A DNA stretch of 64,000 nucleotides, taken from positions 161,144-225,143 of the forward strand of contig NZ_SUGA01000005.1 in NCBI RefSeq assembly GCF_004963255.1, read 5' to 3'. How positions within the stretch are numbered: the stretch's first letter is position 1; each line of letters opens with the position of its first letter. A program made the position numbers and the translations under genes. The notes under the pieces were generated by a model, which saw only the letters and a program-made list of their open reading frames with translations, was not told the DNA's origin and ran no database searches. Shown piece after piece: positions 42,230 through 51,059 of the stretch. The DNA is from Mesorhizobium sp. GTDB taxonomy: Bacteria; Pseudomonadota; Alphaproteobacteria; Rhizobiales; Rhizobiaceae.

Positions 42230-42236
42230 AGGCAGC

Positions 42237-43238
42237 ATGTCCAATCCGGTTCTGGTTGAAGTCACGCGGGGTTCTGTGGTCGAAAGCAGGCACCGCGGCG
42301 CGGTTTCGGTCTTCGACGCCGACGGCAAGCCCGTCTGGGAGATCGGCGACACCGACCGTCCGGTTTTCCCGCGCTCCGCGGTGAAGGCCATCCAGGCATT
42401 GCCGCTGGTCGAATCGGGCGCCGCCGACGCCTACGGCTTCGGCAACCGTGAACTGGCGCTGGCCTGCGCCTCGCATTCGGGCGAACCCGCCCATGTCGAA
42501 CTGGCGCGGGCAATGCTCGCCAGGGCCGGTCTCGATAAAACCGCGCTCGAATGCGGCGCGCATTGGCCCAACCATGAAGCGACCCTAGCGCTCGCCCGCG
42601 CCGGCGATGTGCCGAGCGCCTTGCACAACAACTGTTCCGGCAAGCATGCCGGCTTCCTCTGCACATGCGTGCATTCGGGCATAGTCCATCAGGGCTACGT
42701 CAAGGAGGGACACGCGCAGCAGGAGATGGTGCGCGACGCCATGCAATCCGTCACCGGCGCTGCCCACAACACCGACAACAGCGCCATCGACGGCTGCTCG
42801 ATCCCGACCTACGCCGTGCCGTTGAAGAATTTTGCGCAGGGCTTTGCCCGCATGGCGACGGGCAGGGGCTTTTCGCCCGAGCGCGCCAAGGCGGCGAAGC
42901 GTCTGCTTTCGGCCTGCATGGCCGAGCCGTTCCTTGTCGCCGGCACCGGCAAGGCCGATGTCGCGCTGATGCAGGCGGCACCTGGCCGCATCTTCGTCAA
43001 GACCGGCGCCGAAGGCGTCTATTGCGCGGCATTGCCCGAACTCGGCCTCGGCGTTGCCTTGAAATGCGACGACGGCGCCAGCCGCGCCTCCGAGGTGATG
43101 ATCGCGGCGTTGGTGGCTAAACTGCTGCGCGCCGACGAAGCGCTCGCTGCGACGCTTGCCGAGCTCATCCATCCGCCTGTCGCAAGCCGCATCGGGGCCA
43201 AGGTCGGCACGCTGCGGCCGACGGCTGCACTCAGCTAG
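42237..43238 (+). CDS. L-asparaginase, class 3 (Rhizobium etli AnsA type)
   Basis: This 333-aa enzyme hydrolyses asparagine to aspartate and ammonia. It belongs to the rhizobial asparaginase family, unrelated to the E. coli type. It shows the Ser-x-x-Lys pair FPRSAVK (Ser47, Lys50), CASHSGE, the metal-binding set NNCSGKHAGF (Cys133, Lys136) and DGCSIPTYAVP (Cys187), and late GTGKADVALMQ. These correspond to the Zn site and Ser-Lys tandems of R. etli ReAV. A weak hairpin touches its ribosome site. It overlaps the GNAT toxin gene tail-to-tail by eight bases. Confidence 0.88.
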   Translation: MSNPVLVEVTRGSVVESRHRGAVSVFDADGKPVWEIGDTDRPVFPRSAVKAIQALPLVESGAADAYGFGNRELALACASHSGEPAHVELARAMLARAGLDKTALECGAHWPNHEATLALARAGDVPSALHNNCSGKHAGFLCTCVHSGIVHQGYVKEGHAQQEMVRDAMQSVTGAAHNTDNSAIDGCSIPTYAVPLKNFAQGFARMATGRGFSPERAKAAKRLLSACMAEPFLVAGTGKADVALMQAAPGRIFVKTGAEGVYCAALPELGLGVALKCDDGASRASEVMIAALVAKLLRADEALAATLAELIHPPVASRIGAKVGTLRPTAALS

Positions 43239-43710
43239 CCGTCTTCAGCGACAACACCAAAGTCATCGGATTCTGTGGCGAAGCTTGAAAGCCATAGCGC
43301 TCATAAAACGCTTTGGCCTGGTTCGATATGGCGTGAACCAAGAGACCGCGAATACCGAGGATGGCAGCGGCTTGACCGGTCCGCAGCACCGCGTCCTGCA
43401 GCAGAGCGACGCCCAGACCCTTGCCTTGCCAGCTGGCATCGACAGCCAAACGGCCAAGAATGGCCATGGGCACGGGATCGGGCATATTGCGCCGGATCGA
43501 ACCGGGCGCATCTGCGAGATCAAGTCCGCCCGATGAAAGGCAATAATAACCGACGACGCGCGTGCTTTCCGCAATCACATAGGTTCTGGACGCACCGCTG
43601 ACTTGATTGGCGCGCGCCCGCCGTCGAAGCCATTGATCCAGGCTGTCGGTCCCGCTTTGAAAAAGGTCGAGGTCGTGCGCGTCGGCAAGAAGGACTGGTG
43701 CCGACAGCAT
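43231..43710 (-). CDS. GNAT-family toxin (TacT-like)
   Basis: This 159-aa GCN5-related acetyltransferase has the compact form seen in TacT/AtaT toxins: FQSGTDSLDQWLRRRARANQ at the start, ARTYVIAE-like RTYVIAESTRVVGYYCLSSG, the acetyl-CoA loop GRLAVDASWQGKGLGVALLQDA and the Tyr-containing tail AKAFYERYGFQASPQNPMTLVLSL. Family members acetylate aminoacyl-tRNA and block translation. Its ATG overlaps the antitoxin stop by one base. The pair lies between ordinary metabolic genes, so it is probably a small acquired island. Confidence 0.88.
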   Translation of the reverse strand: MLSAPVLLADAHDLDLFQSGTDSLDQWLRRRARANQVSGASRTYVIAESTRVVGYYCLSSGGLDLADAPGSIRRNMPDPVPMAILGRLAVDASWQGKGLGVALLQDAVLRTGQAAAILGIRGLLVHAISNQAKAFYERYGFQASPQNPMTLVLSLKTAS

Positions 43711-43991
43711 CAGTCCCGCCAGGGCTTGGGCGCATTCATCAGCCGGGCAAATCCCTCGCCGCTCGGCGGCTGGTCGAGGATATCGAGATAGTGCTGATAG
43801 CTCTCCGCATCGACCTTGACGAGCGTCTGGTCGAGCAGCGTGTCTTCGGCGGCGCGGTAGGCGGCGTCGATCATGAAATCGGAGCGGGTCTTGCCGCGTA
43901 TCTTCGCGGCGCGATCGATCACGATGCGGACATCCTCGCGGATGCGCAGATTGACGGGCTTGGCGAGGTTGTCCTGGTTTTTGGTGGCCAT
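43710..43991 (-). CDS. DUF1778 antitoxin (TacA-like, RHH fold)
   Basis: This 93-aa protein has a ribbon-helix-helix N-terminus (VNLRIREDVRIVIDRAAKIRGKTRSDFMIDAAYRAAE, residues 13-48) for DNA binding and a C-terminal tail that would neutralise the GNAT toxin (LDILDQPPSGEGFARLM). ATG 43991 follows GGAAGGA by about nine bases; an extended frame back to 44270 is not supported. It precedes the toxin, and the palindrome at 44029 is its likely autoregulatory operator. Confidence 0.9.
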   Translation of the reverse strand: MATKNQDNLAKPVNLRIREDVRIVIDRAAKIRGKTRSDFMIDAAYRAAEDTLLDQTLVKVDAESYQHYLDILDQPPSGEGFARLMNAPKPWRD

Positions 43992-44028
43992 GGCGGTGAA
44001 TCCTTCCTCACCAATATAGCACTTTTGC

Positions 44029-44043
44029 ATACACAATGTGTAT
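44029..44043. promoter_or_regulatory. Palindromic operator of the toxin-antitoxin pair
   Basis: ATACACAATGTGTAT is a perfect 15-bp dyad centred on 44036, 37 bases upstream of the antitoxin start on the minus strand. RHH antitoxins bind such short palindromes over their own promoter. It is AT-rich relative to its surroundings. Confidence 0.7.
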
Positions 44044-44170
44044 CTGAATCTAAGGTCAGCCAACGTCCTCGCCTTGGCCCGGAAAAATGCTGCGCCACCA
44101 GCAAAACTGAACAGCAACGAGTTCATGTTTTTTGCTAGCCTCCCCGCAACCGAATGGACGGGTGCTGGCC

Positions 44171-44983
44171 ATGCTGGAAGCCGATAAATTGTTTGCCGGG
44201 TCGATCCCGGAAAATTACGATCGCCATATGGTGCCGCTGATTTTCGAGGCCTATGCGGTGGAGACTGCAAGGCGGGCGGCTTCCTTCTCGCCAGCCGCCG
44301 TTTTGGAGACCGCCGCGGGCACCGGAGCAGTCACCCGTGCCCTGGCGCCGAAACTCTCTCCCGATGCCAGCTATATCGTGACCGATCTCAACCAGCCGAT
44401 GCTCGACTATGCGGCGTCGCGCCAGGGTCCGGACAGCCGCATTACCTGGCGCCAGGCGGATGCCTTGAAGCTGCCCTTCGACGACGCTGCCTTCGACCTC
44501 GTCTGCTGTCAGTTCGGCGCGATGTTCTTTCCCGACCGCCCCGCTGCCTATCGCGAGGCAAAGCGCGTCCTGAAGCCCGGCGGGCACTTCCTGTTCAGCG
44601 TCTGGGATCGCATCGAGGAGAATATCTTCGCCGACGACGTGACGAATGCCCTGGCCAGGATCTTTCCGCACGATCCGCCGCGCTTCCTGGCGCGCACGCC
44701 GCATGGCTATCACGACAAGGACCTCATCCGAGGCGATCTGGCCGCCGCCGGATTCTCCGATGTGCCGATCGATACGAGGGCCGAGCAGAGCCGCGCATCC
44801 TCGCCGCGCGTTCCCGCCGTTGCCTATTGCCAGGGAACCCTGCTTCGCAACGAGATCGAGGCCAGGGAGGCCGGGAGCTTGGCGTCCGCCACCGACTATG
44901 CGGAAGCCGCGATCGCCGACAGACATGGCCGCGGCGCGGTTGCCGCCAAGATCCAGGCGCACATCATCGTGGCCGCGGCCTAG
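44171..44983 (+). CDS. SAM-dependent methyltransferase, class I
   Basis: This 270-aa protein has a UbiE/MT11-type fold: motif I LETAAGTGAVTRALA, then VTDLNQPMLDYA, ADALKLPFDDAAFDLVCCQFGAMFF and the post-motif REAKRVLKPGGHFLFSVWD. The substrate is unknown. ATG 44171 gives the MLEADKLFAGSIPENYDRHM start common in this group; the ribosome site is weak. Its TAG stop shares the palindrome CTAG with the stop of the convergent beta-helix gene. Confidence 0.85.
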   Translation: MLEADKLFAGSIPENYDRHMVPLIFEAYAVETARRAASFSPAAVLETAAGTGAVTRALAPKLSPDASYIVTDLNQPMLDYAASRQGPDSRITWRQADALKLPFDDAAFDLVCCQFGAMFFPDRPAAYREAKRVLKPGGHFLFSVWDRIEENIFADDVTNALARIFPHDPPRFLARTPHGYHDKDLIRGDLAAAGFSDVPIDTRAEQSRASSPRVPAVAYCQGTLLRNEIEAREAGSLASATDYAEAAIADRHGRGAVAAKIQAHIIVAAA

Positions 44984-46356
44984 CTCACCTTGTTGCGCTC
45001 GACGGTGAGATGCGCATAGCCGGTCTCGCTTGCCTTCACGAGGTCGCCGGTCACCGGATCGGCCCAGCGCTGGCCGATGATGGCGCCGTTCTGCGCGCCG
45101 TCGATGACATTGTCGGAGATGACGGCCGTGCCGGACCCTTCGACGACCGAAACAACGATGCCGGTGCCTGCCCGGCGGATGATGTTGCCCGTCGCCACGA
45201 CATTGCGCAGATAGGGACCCCAGCCGAGCTGCATGCCGTAGAGCGGCGCGTTCTCGACCACATTGCCCGAAACGGTCGTGTCGGCCTCGGCGCTGATGCC
45301 GACGCCGAAGCCGGGCGGATCGGCGGTGTAGGGGCCAACCGTCGTCAGGTTGCGCACGATGTTGTTGGAGCAGACGGCCATGCGGCCGCCTTCGTTGAAA
45401 TTGACGATCGAGATGCCGTTGGCGGCACCGTCGACGAGATTGTTGCTGAGGATCGCGCCCTCGAAGGAGAATTCCGAATAGATCCCGGTCTCGCCGGAGC
45501 GCGAGCAGGTGTTGCCGGTGATCTGCAAATTGCTGGCGCTGTTGGCGCGGATCGCGGTGAAGGCGCAGTCAGAGACGACGTTGCCGGAGATGATGACGTT
45601 GCCGGCGCGGAAGGCATTGATGCCGTTGCCGTTCTGGCCGGTGCCGCCGCTGCGCGCGCCGATCCGCTGGACGCGGTTGCCGCTCACGATGGTGCCGTCC
45701 TCCGCCGCCTGCCAGCGATGCACCAGAATGCCGCCATTGGCGCAATCGGACACGCTGTTGCCGGAAATCTCCAGCCCGCCGGCCTCGATCGAATAGATGC
45801 CGGCATCCGCCGCGCCGGAAATATCGCAGCGGCCGATACGGCCGGCGGCATGCTCGAGCGCCAGCCCGTTCTTGCCGCTGCCGGTCACCTGGCAATTGTC
45901 GATTGTCAGATGGGTGACGCGGCGAAGGTCGAGCAGCCCTTGCGCGTAGTCGGCCAGCCAGCGGTTGCTGCCGTCGAAGACGAGGCCGGTAAGCTCGATA
46001 TGCTCGGCCTGTTCCGCCATCATCAGATGGCCGTTGCCGCCGTAGACGATGCGCGTCGCGCCGGGCACGCCCGACAGCCGCACCCGGGCCGGCAGCTTAA
46101 GGTTCGAGACGAGATAGGTGCCGGGCGGCAGGAACACCGGCTGGTCGCGGTCGCTGGCCTCGGCCAGCATCCTGGCGAAAACCTTGCTCTGGTCGTCTAC
46201 CGCACCCGGCTGCACGCCGATCTCGGTGGCGTCGATCGAGCCGCGCATCGCCGCCATCTCGATGCCGGGCAGCGACTTCGCCGATGCCTTGCCGGCAAAG
46301 AGTCCGGCGACGGCGAAGCCGGCGGTCCGGGCAAGCAGCGTTCGTCTGTTCAACAT
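44980..46356 (-). CDS. Tat-exported parallel beta-helix repeat protein (TIGR03808-like)
   Basis: This 458-aa protein starts with a twin-arginine signal MLNRRTLLARTAGFAVAGLFAGKASA and continues with a PGTYLVSNLKLP region and many beta-helix turns of the form ISGNxVSDC, ITGNTCSRS, VSGNVVENA. It resembles pectate-lyase-like right-handed beta-helices and the uncharacterised TIGR03808 family. A carbohydrate-binding or lyase role is possible; no catalytic set is evident. ATG 46356 places the Arg pair correctly; a start at 46422 would displace it. It diverges from the Gre-like gene. Confidence 0.82.
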   Translation of the reverse strand: MLNRRTLLARTAGFAVAGLFAGKASAKSLPGIEMAAMRGSIDATEIGVQPGAVDDQSKVFARMLAEASDRDQPVFLPPGTYLVSNLKLPARVRLSGVPGATRIVYGGNGHLMMAEQAEHIELTGLVFDGSNRWLADYAQGLLDLRRVTHLTIDNCQVTGSGKNGLALEHAAGRIGRCDISGAADAGIYSIEAGGLEISGNSVSDCANGGILVHRWQAAEDGTIVSGNRVQRIGARSGGTGQNGNGINAFRAGNVIISGNVVSDCAFTAIRANSASNLQITGNTCSRSGETGIYSEFSFEGAILSNNLVDGAANGISIVNFNEGGRMAVCSNNIVRNLTTVGPYTADPPGFGVGISAEADTTVSGNVVENAPLYGMQLGWGPYLRNVVATGNIIRRAGTGIVVSVVEGSGTAVISDNVIDGAQNGAIIGQRWADPVTGDLVKASETGYAHLTVERNKVS

Positions 46357-46462
46357 CGGCACAGGTCCTGGCGTTTCGCCCTGTCTGTCGCAGGAATCGT
46401 GCCAGGGTGGGCTTGCCGGCAAACCGCTTGTGCAGTCGCCTCGCCAAGCCTAAGTTCACTTC

Positions 46463-46945
46463 ATGAGCAGAGCTTTCACCCGCGAAGAAGACAGCGAAAA
46501 CGCCATTGCCGGTGTCGGCGAACGCCCGGTCAGCACCCACCGCAATCTGGTGACGGAGCGCGGCCTGGCGATGATCGAGGACAATCTCGCCGACTTGCGT
46601 GATATGCTCGCCAAGGCCGAACGCAAGGGTGACCGCGAGCGCATCGCGGTGGTTTCGCGCGACCTGCGTTACTGGACCGCGCGGCGCGAGAATGCCGAGC
46701 TTTCGGTGCCTGAGCCGGGCAGCGACGTGGTGCGCTTCGGCATGGGGGTCACGCTGGAAGGCGACGACGGCAAGAAGGTGCACTGGCGCATCGTCGGCGA
46801 GGACGAGGCCGACCCGTCGAAGGGATCGATTTCCCATGTCTCGCCGATGGCCGTGGCGCTGTTCGGCAAGAAGGTCGGCGAAGTCGTCACCGTCAACGGC
46901 AAGGAGTGGGAAATCGTCAAGCTCTCGGACAAGGCCGAGAATTAG
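46463..46945 (+). CDS. GreA/GreB-family transcription elongation factor-like protein
   Basis: This 160-aa protein has a helical N-terminal half (ERGLAMIEDNLADLRDMLAKAERKGDRERIAVVSRDLRYW) and a C-terminal FKBP-like GreA/B domain (GVTLEGDDGKKVHWRIVGEDEADPSKGSISHVSPMAVALFGKKVGEVV). Gre factors rescue backtracked RNA polymerase. The true GreA coiled-coil tip acids are hard to align, so it may be a Gre-like paralogue. Its end overlaps the AbrB gene by four bases, tail-to-tail. Confidence 0.82.
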   Translation: MSRAFTREEDSENAIAGVGERPVSTHRNLVTERGLAMIEDNLADLRDMLAKAERKGDRERIAVVSRDLRYWTARRENAELSVPEPGSDVVRFGMGVTLEGDDGKKVHWRIVGEDEADPSKGSISHVSPMAVALFGKKVGEVVTVNGKEWEIVKLSDKAEN

Positions 46946-47184
46946 CAGCCAAGCCTACTTGGCAGCTGCTGTAACCCAGCTTCGTATTTGTCCATGACGT
47001 CGCGAGCGGCGTTCATTTGCCGTTCGTGGTTCTCATGGCGGATGGGCCTTAGAATGAGGCCGTCCTCGGTTTCGATGATCTGGAACTCATCGTCAACTTG
47101 AAGGTCCAAGCTGTCAAGCAATTCGCGTGGCAGCAGCAAGGCCCCAGATCCGTCCTCAAGCCCGTGGATGATTGTCGTGAACAT
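46942..47184 (-). CDS. AbrB/MazE-type antitoxin without visible toxin
   Basis: This 80-aa protein has the SpoVT-AbrB fold: GLEDGSGALLLPRELLDSLDLQVDDEFQIIETEDGLILRPI, then the helical tail MNAARDVMDKYEAGLQQL often seen in antitoxins paired with Doc/Fic or PIN toxins. No toxin follows; the next gene is the convergent Gre-like one. ATG 47184 gives the usual N-terminus, but a GTG at 47247 overlapping the mutB stop (GTGA) is also possible. Either way it sits directly behind mutB. Confidence 0.75.
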   Translation of the reverse strand: MFTTIIHGLEDGSGALLLPRELLDSLDLQVDDEFQIIETEDGLILRPIRHENHERQMNAARDVMDKYEAGLQQLPSRLGC

Positions 47185-47243
47185 TATCGCGCCATGGTTG
47201 TATCTATTTCCATAGAACAACCTTTCAGCCAAATCGGCAAGCC

Positions 47244-49367
47244 TCACCGACCGGCCAGCAACCGATCCATCAGCCGGTTCGCAGCTTCCGGGATAACCGT
47301 CCCAGGCGGGAAGATTTCCGCAGCGCCCGCCGCCAGCACCGCGTCATAGTCCTGCGGCGGGATGACGCCGCCGGCGACAACCAGCATGTCGGCATGGCCG
47401 AGCTTCTTCAGCGCTTCCTTGAGCTCGGGGATCAGCGTCAGGTGCCCGGCCGCGAGCGAGGACGCGCCGATGATGTCGACGTCGTGCTGCACCGCCAGCT
47501 TCGCGATCTCGTCCGGCGTCTGGAACATCGGCCCGACGGTGACGTCGAAGCCGAGATCGGCAAAGGCGCTGGCGATCACCTTTTGGCCGCGGTCATGGCC
47601 GTCCTGGCCCATCTTTGCGACGAGGATGCGCGGCTTGCCGCCGGATTTCTTTTCGAACGCCGCGATCTTCTCCTGCAACCGGTCGAGCGCCGGGTTGTCG
47701 CCGAGCGCATCGCGATACACGCCTGAGATCGTCTGGACCGCAGCCGTATGCCTGCCGAACACTTTTTCCAGCGCCAGCGAAATCTCGCCGACGGTCGCGT
47801 TGGCGCGTGCCGCGCGGATCGCGAATTCGAGCAGGTTCTCGCCGCTCTCGGCGGCACGCGTCAGCGCCGCCAGGGCGTTTTCCAGGGCCGCCACATCGCG
47901 CGTGCCTTTGAGCCGCTGCAGCTTCGCCAATTGCCGGGCCTTGACCTCGGCATTGTCTATCTTCAACACATCGACTTCGATATCCGTCTGCGGCCGGTGC
48001 GCGTTGACGCCGACCAGAATTTGCTCGCCGGAATCGATGCGCGCCTGGGTGCGGGCAGCCGCTTCCTCGATGCGCAGCTTCGGAATGCCCTTCTCGATCG
48101 CCGCCGCCATGCCGCCGAGGCTTTCGACCTCCTCGATATGGGCGAGCGCCCGCGCCGCAAGATCGTGCGTCAGACGCTCGACATAGGCCGAGCCGCCCCA
48201 CGGGTCGATCATGCGCGTGGTGCCGGATTCCTTCTGCAGGATGAGCTGCGTGTTGCGCGCGATCCGCGCCGAATGGTCGGTCGGCAGCGCCATCGCCTCG
48301 TCGAAGGAATTGGTGTGCAGCGACTGGGTGTGTCCCTGCGTCGCGGCCATCGCCTCGATCATCGTGCGAGTGATGTTGTTGTAGGGATCCTGCGCCGTCA
48401 GCGACCATCCGGACGTCTGGCAATGGGTGCGCAGCGACAGCGAGCGCTCGTCCTTGGGCGCAAAGTTCTTCTGCATCAGGCTCGACCAGAGCAGCCGCGC
48501 GGCCCTGAGCTTGGCGACCTCCATGAAGAAATTCATGCCGATCGCCCAAAAGAAGGAGAGGCGCGGCGCAAAGCGGTCGATATCGAGCCCGGCGGCGACG
48601 CCCGCGCGCGCATATTCGATGCCATCGGCGATCGTGTAGGCAAGTTCGAGGTCGGCCGTCGCTCCGGCTTCCTGCATGTGGTAGCCGGAGATCGAGATCG
48701 AGTTGAACTTCGGCATGTGCCTGGAGGTATAGGCGAAGATGTCCGACACGATCCGCATCGAGGGCTTCGGCGGGTAGATGTAGGTGTTGCGGACCATGAA
48801 CTCCTTCAGAATGTCGTTCTGAATGGTTCCGGCGAGATCCTTCTGCGCGACGCCCTGTTCCTCGGCCGCGACGATGTACAGAGCCATGATCGGCAGCACG
48901 GCGCCGTTCATCGTCATCGACACGGTCATTTCGTTGAGCGGAATGCCGTCGAACAACTGCCGCATGTCGAGGATGGAATCGATCGCCACGCCCGCCATGC
49001 CGACATCGCCGGCGACGCGCGGATGGTCGCTGTCATAGCCGCGATGCGTGGCAAGGTCGAAAGCGACCGACAGGCCTTTCTGGCCGGCCGCGAGGTTGCG
49101 CCGGTAGAAGGCGTTGGACTCCTCGGCCGTCGAGAAGCCGGCATATTGCCGGATCGTCCAGGGCTGCTGGACATACATGGTGGGGTAGGGGCCGCGCACG
49201 AAGGGCGGCAGGCCCGGATAGGTGTCGAGATTGGCAAGCCCCTTGAGGTCGCCTTGCGTGTAGAGGTGTTTTACGGCGATGCCTTCCGGCGTCATCCGCT
49301 GGCCCTTGAGCTCGACCGGCGTGCGACGCGGCGCCGACCAGCCGATCTTGCTGAAATCCGGGATCAT
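47244..49367 (-). CDS. mutB: Methylmalonyl-CoA mutase, large (catalytic) subunit
   Basis: This 707-aa adenosylcobalamin enzyme converts methylmalonyl-CoA to succinyl-CoA, finishing propionyl-CoA use. The barrel domain has [38 protein letters not shown] and [20 protein letters not shown]. The C-terminal B12 domain has the DxHxxG motif in [14 protein letters not shown], then GASSLAAGH and [12 protein letters not shown] 49367 overlaps the small-subunit stop (ATGA). A longer apparent frame into mutA is a shadow. A B12-binding catalytic subunit of this length could work alone, but the coupled partner suggests a heterodimer. Confidence 0.96.
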   Translation of the reverse strand: MIPDFSKIGWSAPRRTPVELKGQRMTPEGIAVKHLYTQGDLKGLANLDTYPGLPPFVRGPYPTMYVQQPWTIRQYAGFSTAEESNAFYRRNLAAGQKGLSVAFDLATHRGYDSDHPRVAGDVGMAGVAIDSILDMRQLFDGIPLNEMTVSMTMNGAVLPIMALYIVAAEEQGVAQKDLAGTIQNDILKEFMVRNTYIYPPKPSMRIVSDIFAYTSRHMPKFNSISISGYHMQEAGATADLELAYTIADGIEYARAGVAAGLDIDRFAPRLSFFWAIGMNFFMEVAKLRAARLLWSSLMQKNFAPKDERSLSLRTHCQTSGWSLTAQDPYNNITRTMIEAMAATQGHTQSLHTNSFDEAMALPTDHSARIARNTQLILQKESGTTRMIDPWGGSAYVERLTHDLAARALAHIEEVESLGGMAAAIEKGIPKLRIEEAAARTQARIDSGEQILVGVNAHRPQTDIEVDVLKIDNAEVKARQLAKLQRLKGTRDVAALENALAALTRAAESGENLLEFAIRAARANATVGEISLALEKVFGRHTAAVQTISGVYRDALGDNPALDRLQEKIAAFEKKSGGKPRILVAKMGQDGHDRGQKVIASAFADLGFDVTVGPMFQTPDEIAKLAVQHDVDIIGASSLAAGHLTLIPELKEALKKLGHADMLVVAGGVIPPQDYDAVLAAGAAEIFPPGTVIPEAANRLMDRLLAGR

Positions 49368-50806
49368 GATCCGGCTCCGATCGACTGATCGATGCGCACC
49401 GGAAACAGCGGCTCGCAGGTCGCCACGCCTTCGGTCAGCGCCGGGCGCCTCTCCTGCGGCAGTGTCTCGACCGGGCGCTCCGTGCCGGCGCGGTAAAGCG
49501 TCGTGCCGACGATACCGCGCTCGCCGGCCCGGTAGGCGCCGTTGCGCTTGGCCGCCGCAGTCTGCACGCGGTTCTGGATGTAGCCCTGCTGCAAGCTGGC
49601 GAGCACGCCGCCCTCGGCCTCGATGCGCTGGAATTCTTCCCAGGCAGCAGTGCAGAGATCGTCGGTCAGCGCTTCTACTGAGCCCGAGCCGCTGGCGGGG
49701 TCTGCGACTTGGCCGAGATGGCTCTCTTCGGCCATGATCAGCTGCGCGTTGCGGGCGATGCGGCGGGCAAAGCCCGCCGGCAGCCCATGCGCGATCGTGT
49801 GCGGCAGGATCGAGATCGAATCGGCGCCGCCGGTAGCCGCCGCGAAGGCCGCGATCGCTGTGCGCAATATGTTGGTCTCCGGGTCGGCCGTGGTCATCAT
49901 GCGGTAGGAGGTCTCGGCATGGATGCTGGCGGTCGAGGCCGGGATCGAGCAGGCTTCCTGGATGCGCGCCCAGAGCTTGCGCAAAGCCCGCACCTTGGCC
50001 ATCGACAGGAACTGGTCCTGGTCGACGCTGAGCGCGAAGCCGATATGCGGTGCCGCATAGACCAGCGGCTGGCGCGCCTTCTCGAACATCCTGAGATAGG
50101 ACACGACCGAGGCCATCATCGTGCCGAGCTCCTGCGCCTCGGTGGCGCCGGCATTGTGGAAGACGCGGCCGTCGGCCTCCAGCAGCACGCCCGGCACGCC
50201 CATCGAGAAGAAATGCGCCAGCGACTGCGGCATCGATTCCTGCAGCGCCTCGATCGAGGTGCGCAGCCGGCCGGTTCCGGCGAAGATCGCCGCCGGGTCG
50301 ATGCCGAAGGAGAGGTTCAGCTTGCTCGGATCGGAGCGGCGTTTGCTCAGGAAGGCGAGCAGCCAGTCGGCCACGGCGCGGCTCCAGGGATGCGCGTCGA
50401 TGCGCACCTGCACGCGGTTGAGCGGCACGCCGTCGAGCACCCGTTCCAACGCTTCCGCGGTGCGCGGCAGGCCGTAGCCGAAGGCATTCGGCGCGCCCTC
50501 GAAGACAAGCGACAGGCCGGTGGCGCCTTGCGCGATGTCTTCCAGGGCTTGCGCGCTGGCCCGGGCGATGTCCGGGTCGTCGACGCGCTGGCTGACGATC
50601 CAGGGCGTCGCCGGGTTTGTGCGCGGCCATGGCTCGGCGGCCGTCGAACGTTGGCTGAGCGGCTCGATGCGGATGCCGTCATCGGTGCGGGAGACGAGCT
50701 TTTCCTCGAAGGAACCGCCGGCAAGCGCCTTTTCCGCCAGCGCCCGCCAACGCTTGGCGTCCGGGTTCGGAAGGTCGACATCCCTGGTCATGGCGCCGGC
50801 GCCCAT
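49364..50806 (-). CDS. mutA: Methylmalonyl-CoA mutase, small subunit
   Basis: This 480-aa protein resembles the barrel half of methylmalonyl-CoA mutase ([70 protein letters not shown]). It lacks the B12-binding domain: it ends soon after the barrel and no DxHxxG is present, and it is shorter than the about 640-aa Propionibacterium small subunit. It should be a non-catalytic partner of MutB. ATG 50806 follows AGGAGG by four bases; [11 protein letters not shown] (50791) is the alternative. Confidence 0.9.
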   Translation of the reverse strand: MGAGAMTRDVDLPNPDAKRWRALAEKALAGGSFEEKLVSRTDDGIRIEPLSQRSTAAEPWPRTNPATPWIVSQRVDDPDIARASAQALEDIAQGATGLSLVFEGAPNAFGYGLPRTAEALERVLDGVPLNRVQVRIDAHPWSRAVADWLLAFLSKRRSDPSKLNLSFGIDPAAIFAGTGRLRTSIEALQESMPQSLAHFFSMGVPGVLLEADGRVFHNAGATEAQELGTMMASVVSYLRMFEKARQPLVYAAPHIGFALSVDQDQFLSMAKVRALRKLWARIQEACSIPASTASIHAETSYRMMTTADPETNILRTAIAAFAAATGGADSISILPHTIAHGLPAGFARRIARNAQLIMAEESHLGQVADPASGSGSVEALTDDLCTAAWEEFQRIEAEGGVLASLQQGYIQNRVQTAAAKRNGAYRAGERGIVGTTLYRAGTERPVETLPQERRPALTEGVATCEPLFPVRIDQSIGAGS

Positions 50807-51059
50807 CGCTCCTCCTCTTCTCGGCCGCATCGACCGGGTCCAGCCAATCTAAGGTCGGGAACCGGATATCACAATGCGTCATCCGCCCGGGTTCTCCCGC
50901 GGCCAGCCAATCGATTGCCAAACATGCGCAAAATCCGCAAGCGCAAATGGCCAGATTCCGGACCGCTCCCAAATCGATACTGGGCATTGCCGCATGCGGC
51001 GCGCGTTACTATACCTCCGGGTGAGGCCCTTTGAGCGGAACAGATTGCGGAGACCGGAC

